Below are positions 59,860-64,000 of a stretch of 64,000 bases of DNA, piece after piece. The position numbers and the translations under genes are program-made. The first letter of the stretch is position 1; every line of letters starts with the position of its first letter. Source of the stretch: Gyrodactylus bullatarudis (Eukaryota; Platyhelminthes; Monogenea; Gyrodactylidea; Gyrodactylidae); NCBI GenBank assembly GCA_012064415.1, contig SSNU01000031.1, positions 173,874-237,873 of the forward strand. The letters run 5' to 3'. The notes beneath the pieces were generated by a model that searched no databases, was not told the origin of the DNA, and was given only the letters and a program-made list of their open reading frames with translations.

Positions 59860-60569
59860 TTAGCTATAAATATTAATTTAATGAAAAATAATTTAATCGA
59901 AAAAAGTTCAATTTTTTGTTCATGTGCTGTACACTGTAAAGCAATAGAGTTATTTGCTCAATTTTGAATAAATAACCAATGACATTATTAGTCCGAATAT
60001 GTAAATTTTCGAACAGATATTCATTTATTGATCGATAAATGTAATGAGATAAGATTTCAAGTTTTTTTACCAGTTATTAAAGATTTTTTACAAGATTTTG
60101 ATCTATAATACACTTTTTCATGGTATGCCGCTTTTTTCGTCGAAATGGCTTACTCCGCCAGCTCTATCCACGATTGTTTCTTTTGATTACAACGTCGGTA
60201 AGAAAAAAACGAGGGCCTGTCGAAAAGTCATATCATTCCAACTTTGAACTCTTACATAAAACTTAAGCATGTTAAAGAACTTTTGACTCTACATCAAATG
60301 GTATTGGTTTCATAATAATTATAATTATTCATCCTAAAAATTAATTAATTTCATGACTTAAAATTGTTGATATCTCAGGTTTAAAATTAGATATTTTGGA
60401 ATTTCAAATGCTATCCGGTGCTTAATTGCACGATTTACAAGATGGTATAATTTTCAAAGATGTAAGGATGAAAACTAGAGGAAGACGAAATTTTTAAACA
60501 TAAGTATATTTATGATAAATTATAAAGGTTATATTAAAAAAAATCCCTCAAAAAGTTTAATACGTCTGT
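59860..60569. other. Intergenic spacer, nothing recognised
   Basis: AT-rich, with no supported gene or paired repeat. Confidence 0.35.
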
Positions 60570-60845
60570 TCAGATGCGCCAGGGATGTTCATTTAGCAAC
60601 CTCTGATTTAGGCTCCTCCACATTCGTTCTACAGTGTTTGTGTGGGCACCAGTGAACGGATTAACGAAATGGTGCTTATGGTTTACTGTGTCATGTAGAT
60701 AACCAAAGTTGTCTATACCTCGATAACATCGCCACTCATCTGTTACGATCCTCGAACCAGGCACTATTGATCTGCGAAAAAAGTAATGGAGAACCTCTGT
60801 TGGTCTGGAAGTTACCACTTGGAGCCTCACTTGTCTAGTTTCCTT
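60570..60845 (-). pseudogene. Merlin (IS1595/ISXO2-like) transposase fragment
   Basis: The peptide ETRQVRLQVVTSRPTEVLHYFF, SIVPGSRIVTDEWRCYRG, GYLHDTVNHKHHFVNP, TGAHTNTVERMW matches the DDE_Tnp_IS1595 domain of animal Merlin transposons. The second Asp (TDEW) and the Glu (TVERMW) are present. The N-terminal zinc ribbon and first Asp are missing; a poly-C tract lies just upstream. It is a fragment of about 90 codons. Confidence 0.8.
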
Positions 60846-60853
60846 ACAGAAAG

Positions 60854-60866
60854 CCCCCCCCCCCCC
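60854..60866 (+). repeat. Poly-C tract (13 C)
   Basis: A run of 13 C in otherwise AT-rich DNA, exactly upstream of the Merlin fragment on its coding strand (read there as poly-G). It may mark a break, slippage site or assembly uncertainty. Confidence 0.7.
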
Positions 60867-61352
60867 ATTTTTCTCACCTCCTTAAAAATTTATCGTACCT
60901 CATAGAATAAAGAAAGAAAAGTAATAAAGTTAGAAAAAATTAAATTACGAAGACTGATACAAAGTCTGCTATACGAAAATAAAAATTAAAGAAATAATTA
61001 TAGAATAAAACAGAAAAATCAAAAAGAAACACCTGAAGAGAATGTATCAGGAAGACTGCCAGAGATAATCAGAGTAAAAGAAATTAGGAAGTTTAGAGTC
61101 CTCGAAATCTCAGGAACCTAAGGACTAATCTTGAGGATAATCTTAGACAAAGGGGAATAGAATCAAGTATTTTAGATATAACTTAATAATTTTTTATACA
61201 GAATGTAGAATGTGTTACCTTAAACTAGAATGCCTACACAAACTATCGTTAATAAAGATTATTTTTGAACGGGAATATTGCTGAACTTCATCAAGTATAT
61301 TGTTACTCAAATCTAGACTCATAAGGAAGGTTGGAGAACAAACAAAAAATAA

Positions 61353-61389
61353 GTGATAAACGTTTTATTTCGCTGAGTCTCTTCAGACT
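61353..61389 (-). ncRNA. Hammerhead-ribozyme-like motif
   Basis: The best-preserved core of the set together with 34248-34284. Both core boxes are canonical (CUGANGA and GAAA), helix III is five base pairs with a three-base loop, and C is at the cleavage position. Helix I is short (AGT/ACT) and helix II is close to absent. Confidence 0.45.
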
Positions 61390-61610
61390 AAATCCCGGAC
61401 TAGAGTGTTACAAAATTTTTCTGCCCTTCCATCGATTCAAAAGTGCTCAATCTAATCTACCTATTCACATGTCCATGCGCCAAATATGTCGGATAAACAA
61501 CGAGAACTCTAGGCAAGAGAGTCAAAGAGTCTAAACACCACCTATACGAGACGGGTCACTTAGCAGATGAAGGAAATTTCTCGATTCTTTAGTAAATTGA
61601 TCAAAGCCTT
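61353..61610 (+). pseudogene. Penelope remnant: hammerhead-like motif followed by decayed GIY-YIG domain
   Basis: 61353-61389 on the minus strand reads CTGAAGA, GACTCAGC, GAAA, ATAAA-ACG-TTTAT, C, then AC. About 90 bases on, the plus strand reads CAKYVG, stop, TTRTLGKRVKESKHHLYETGHLADEGNFSIL, then stops. This is the GIY-YIG region after one nonsense change. It independently links the hammerhead-like motif to Penelope sequence. Confidence 0.65.
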
Positions 61611-63443
61611 TCCAGTCGTGCGAGGATCAATGATTTAGACACTTTATTTCCAAACTGAAGCCAAACTTGAGCGTACAAAAAGTGATTGCCGTGAACCTAG
61701 GCAGCACAGGCTGGGACAGGTTCATAAAAAGAAAGCAACTGGCTAAGATCGAAGGAATCCTCAGCTCTGCAGCTCTACCCCCTCCTAAATTTAGCTCGAC
61801 TTTTGATGGAAAATACCCTCTCCCTCAACATATAACTCATAAGTTTCTTAATTTTTCTTACTAACTATCCATTACATATCTGTCACATTAAGGTCAAATT
61901 GTTTCTTAATTATAATTTGTTAAATTAAAAATCAATAAAGAATTCTGTCTAGAGTCGTTTCAGTGACGTAGGAATAAATTGAATTGATCTTTAATTTTTA
62001 ATATGAATTATAGGTATGAAATTTTTGCCTGAAATGTAATGCATAATTAGTAATTATTAATTACTAACTATAAATCATTTTTAAATATATTAGTCCTACT
62101 TCTTAGTAGATTTTCTAGTTTTATAATTGGAAAATCGGGGTGTGCACAGTCTCAAACAATAAAATCGTACCAATTAAGATCTATTAATATTTTTTATCTA
62201 TCAATGTGTATACTTTGAAGTAGATACGTTAAAATTACAATTTAATCAGTGGATAAAACTAGTGTTCACATATGTACACCCTGTATTTTAAAGTATTTTT
62301 TGACCTCAAAAAACTGTCGTAAAATGCGATTAAAATTTATTTTCAGCCTAGTTATCTGATTAAATAATATCTAATTTTACAGATTACGGAATGATGTGCC
62401 GAGATTTCTGTCCTATTTCGGCTATTAGTACTAGGTAACTTGGGCCAAATTATCCTTATTCTTTAAGAATTTCTTTATATAAATCTGACAGGTATAAATC
62501 TGTTCAGTAAGCACAAAATATAGCGTTTATCCTTCATCCAATTGTTGAGACTGATCTGATTATCTAGAAAAAATTTCAGATGCTTGATAGAAATTTGCTC
62601 AGATAAAGAAATTCATCTCTCATTAGAATTCAGTATTAGAAAGATACTATTTTGGAATTTCTGTGCATTATCAAATTATTTTGCAACATTACATTTTCTA
62701 TAAACACTTGTTTCATTCATGAACAATATGACCCCTCTTGGACACTTTCTTTTGTAAATAAATAGCCATCCTGAAAAGTTATTTGTCCAAAAATATTACA
62801 TGACAAAATTGACCTATATACGAGTCATGAATTCTCATGTACATTGTTCATGAATATGAAAAAAAATGCGATTGACCTTTGAGCAATTAAAATGTGTCTG
62901 TACACACTAAGAATTTCAAGCTAAGGAAAACATACATTGGAACATGTATTGGAATCAATCGCTTATTTCAAAAGGTGGTTAAACCATAGAAGAAAAAGAA
63001 TGTATGAAAATTATTATTCAATTTGATTGATAAGGGTTTCGCCTAAATTTTGGCTAGGTTGTGTCTTGCTAAATGTAAAATTTCTTTATCTATAAAATTC
63101 TTAAACTAAGTTTATTTTAAAAATTTAATCTTACTTTCTTTCTAAAAACACTAAATAACTTTGGATAATTATTGTTAAAACTTTATTGGAGGACACAAAT
63201 ATTCCTCTTTTTATAATATGATAGCAAATTGTCTTTCGAATAAGATCTGTATTATTAAGGTATAACCATTCTAAACGTTTCGACGAAGATTGACTCCACA
63301 GTGTTCACACGTCTCAATCAGGGGAAAGAAAACTAGAGTAAGAATTCTTTTCAATTTAAATATTTTTATGGGTTTTTGAACTTTTCCTATTTTAAACAAT
63401 GTTTAGTTCAATAGGTTGCTGATCTCTTACTTCAAGATAAAAT
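61611..63443. other. Intergenic sequence, nothing firmly recognised
   Basis: AT-rich. The segment after 61620 (to about 61860) may be further Penelope debris, as base composition is higher in GC there, but I could not align it by eye. Confidence 0.3.
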
Positions 63444-63500
63444 TAGGTTGTGTGAAAAGTTCTCGGAAAAATAAAAAAATTATGAGTAGAGAAATATTTG
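63444..63500. repeat. Mariner-type terminal repeat, solo
   Basis: ATTAGGTTGTGTGAAAAGTTCTCGG is typical of mariner termini, cited here by its core TTGTGTGAAAAGTT. The same core flanks the relic transposase at 22310-22790. No transposase was seen next to this copy. Confidence 0.5.
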
Positions 63501-63832
63501 GATTAATTAAAGAATTTCTTAGTACTTTATTTTATAACATGATTTGAATTTTCCTCTAAAATATAACGATCTTTTGCTGATGAAATTGAATTCCATTCTG
63601 ACCACAATCCTATGAGAGTAGTTAGATCATAATTTAAGTATCAATTTAAATTTGCAACTAAATGAGGAAAACTTTCACGAATAATTTTATAAAATTTAAT
63701 CTAAACGTGGAAATTTTATTTAAAGAAATAATAATCAATCATAATTGAGATTAAAAATAATGGAAAATTATATTGACCAATGAGAATCAAGAATGATTGT
63801 ATTCATAGTCTTTTGATAGTATTCAAACATAG

Positions 63833-63843
63833 TATATATATAG
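63833..63843 (+). promoter_or_regulatory. TATA-like sequence upstream of ferritin
   Basis: A TATATATATAG run lies 47-57 bases before the ATG at 63890. If used, the 5' leader would be about 25 bases, too short for an iron-responsive element. An upstream non-coding exon is equally possible. Confidence 0.3.
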
Positions 63844-63889
63844 GCGTTGATGAAACATTGTGGAATTCGATAGGCAATCATGACATCAC

Positions 63890-64000
63890 AATGCAGACAG
63901 CAGTTCCACGAGGAATGTGAAGCAGCCATCAACAAACAAATCAACATGGAACTCAACGCTTCCTACGCCTATCTTGCTCTCTCCGCCCATTTTGACCGAG
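63890..64000 (+). CDS. Ferritin subunit, 5' part only
   Basis: 37 codons from the ATG to the window edge: [20 protein letters not shown], then [20 protein letters not shown]. This is helix A of an H-type cytosolic ferritin. The Glu of NMEL and the Tyr of ASYAY correspond to the ferroxidase-site Glu27 and Tyr34 of vertebrate H chain, so ferroxidase activity is likely. There is no signal peptide, unlike secreted insect ferritins. The coding sequence is clearly richer in GC than its surroundings, as expected for a highly expressed gene. Confidence 0.9.

Noticed and set aside
63290..63315. CAGTGT near ferritin as a possible iron-responsive element loop
   Set aside because: The five bases on each side do not pair (only the first closing pair fits) and the bulged C is not positioned correctly; it also lies about 590 bases upstream of the ATG.
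1..64000. tRNA, rRNA or CRISPR arrays
   Set aside because: No cloverleaf A/B-box pairs, rRNA blocks or regularly spaced direct repeats were seen by eye; a tRNA scan could still find a diverged one.

Overview
The window is a strongly AT-rich stretch of nuclear DNA from an invertebrate animal. The gene set is metazoan: an ATP11-like P4-ATPase, an ADAM-family protein, Rab4, Pur-alpha, a LicD/fukutin-type protein and a ferritin. Genes have GT-AG introns, and the spaces between them hold Penelope-like, piggyBac, Tc1/mariner and Merlin debris. I cannot name the species. The mixture of 29-36 nt introns with introns above 8 kb should be diagnostic of a lineage but I cannot place it.

Layout. 1-9.5 kb is repeat-rich: a broken piggyBac copy (428-1392), a Penelope GIY-YIG fragment (2630-3046), a TTAA-bounded MITE (4007-4481) and a broken Tc1-like transposon (6959-8845). 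At 9.5-11.1 kb on the minus strand lies a five-exon beta-lactamase-like serine-hydrolase homologue whose catalytic residues are changed. It is head-to-head, 146 bp apart, with a seven-exon P4-ATPase (11285-38219, 1265 aa, all introns phase 0). The large introns of the ATPase are packed with fold-back elements and with Penelope-type repeats carrying hammerhead-ribozyme-like motifs. An ADAM gene follows (about 39.98-53.2 kb, 14 modelled exons, disintegrin, Cys-rich, EGF, transmembrane and long tail). Its zinc site has lost two His and the catalytic Glu. Then come the divergent single-exon pair Rab4 (minus) and Pur-alpha (plus), a Penelope fragment with inverted terminal repeats (56074-57271), a single-exon LicD-family gene (58999-59859, minus), a Merlin fragment, another Penelope/hammerhead remnant (61353-61610), and the first exon of a ferritin that runs off the right edge.

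The host genes have no obvious common pathway. Several act at membranes (flippase, ADAM, Rab4, membrane-anchored hydrolase homologue, LicD protein), but I read this as chance adjacency. The most interesting signals are (i) hammerhead-like motifs in inverted arms of Penelope-derived elements, best at 18941-19972; (ii) ultra-short introns; (iii) two open, apparently expressed pseudoenzymes; (iv) a family of long fold-back elements largely inside introns. All exon joins are by eye, checked by reading-frame phase, with no transcript support.
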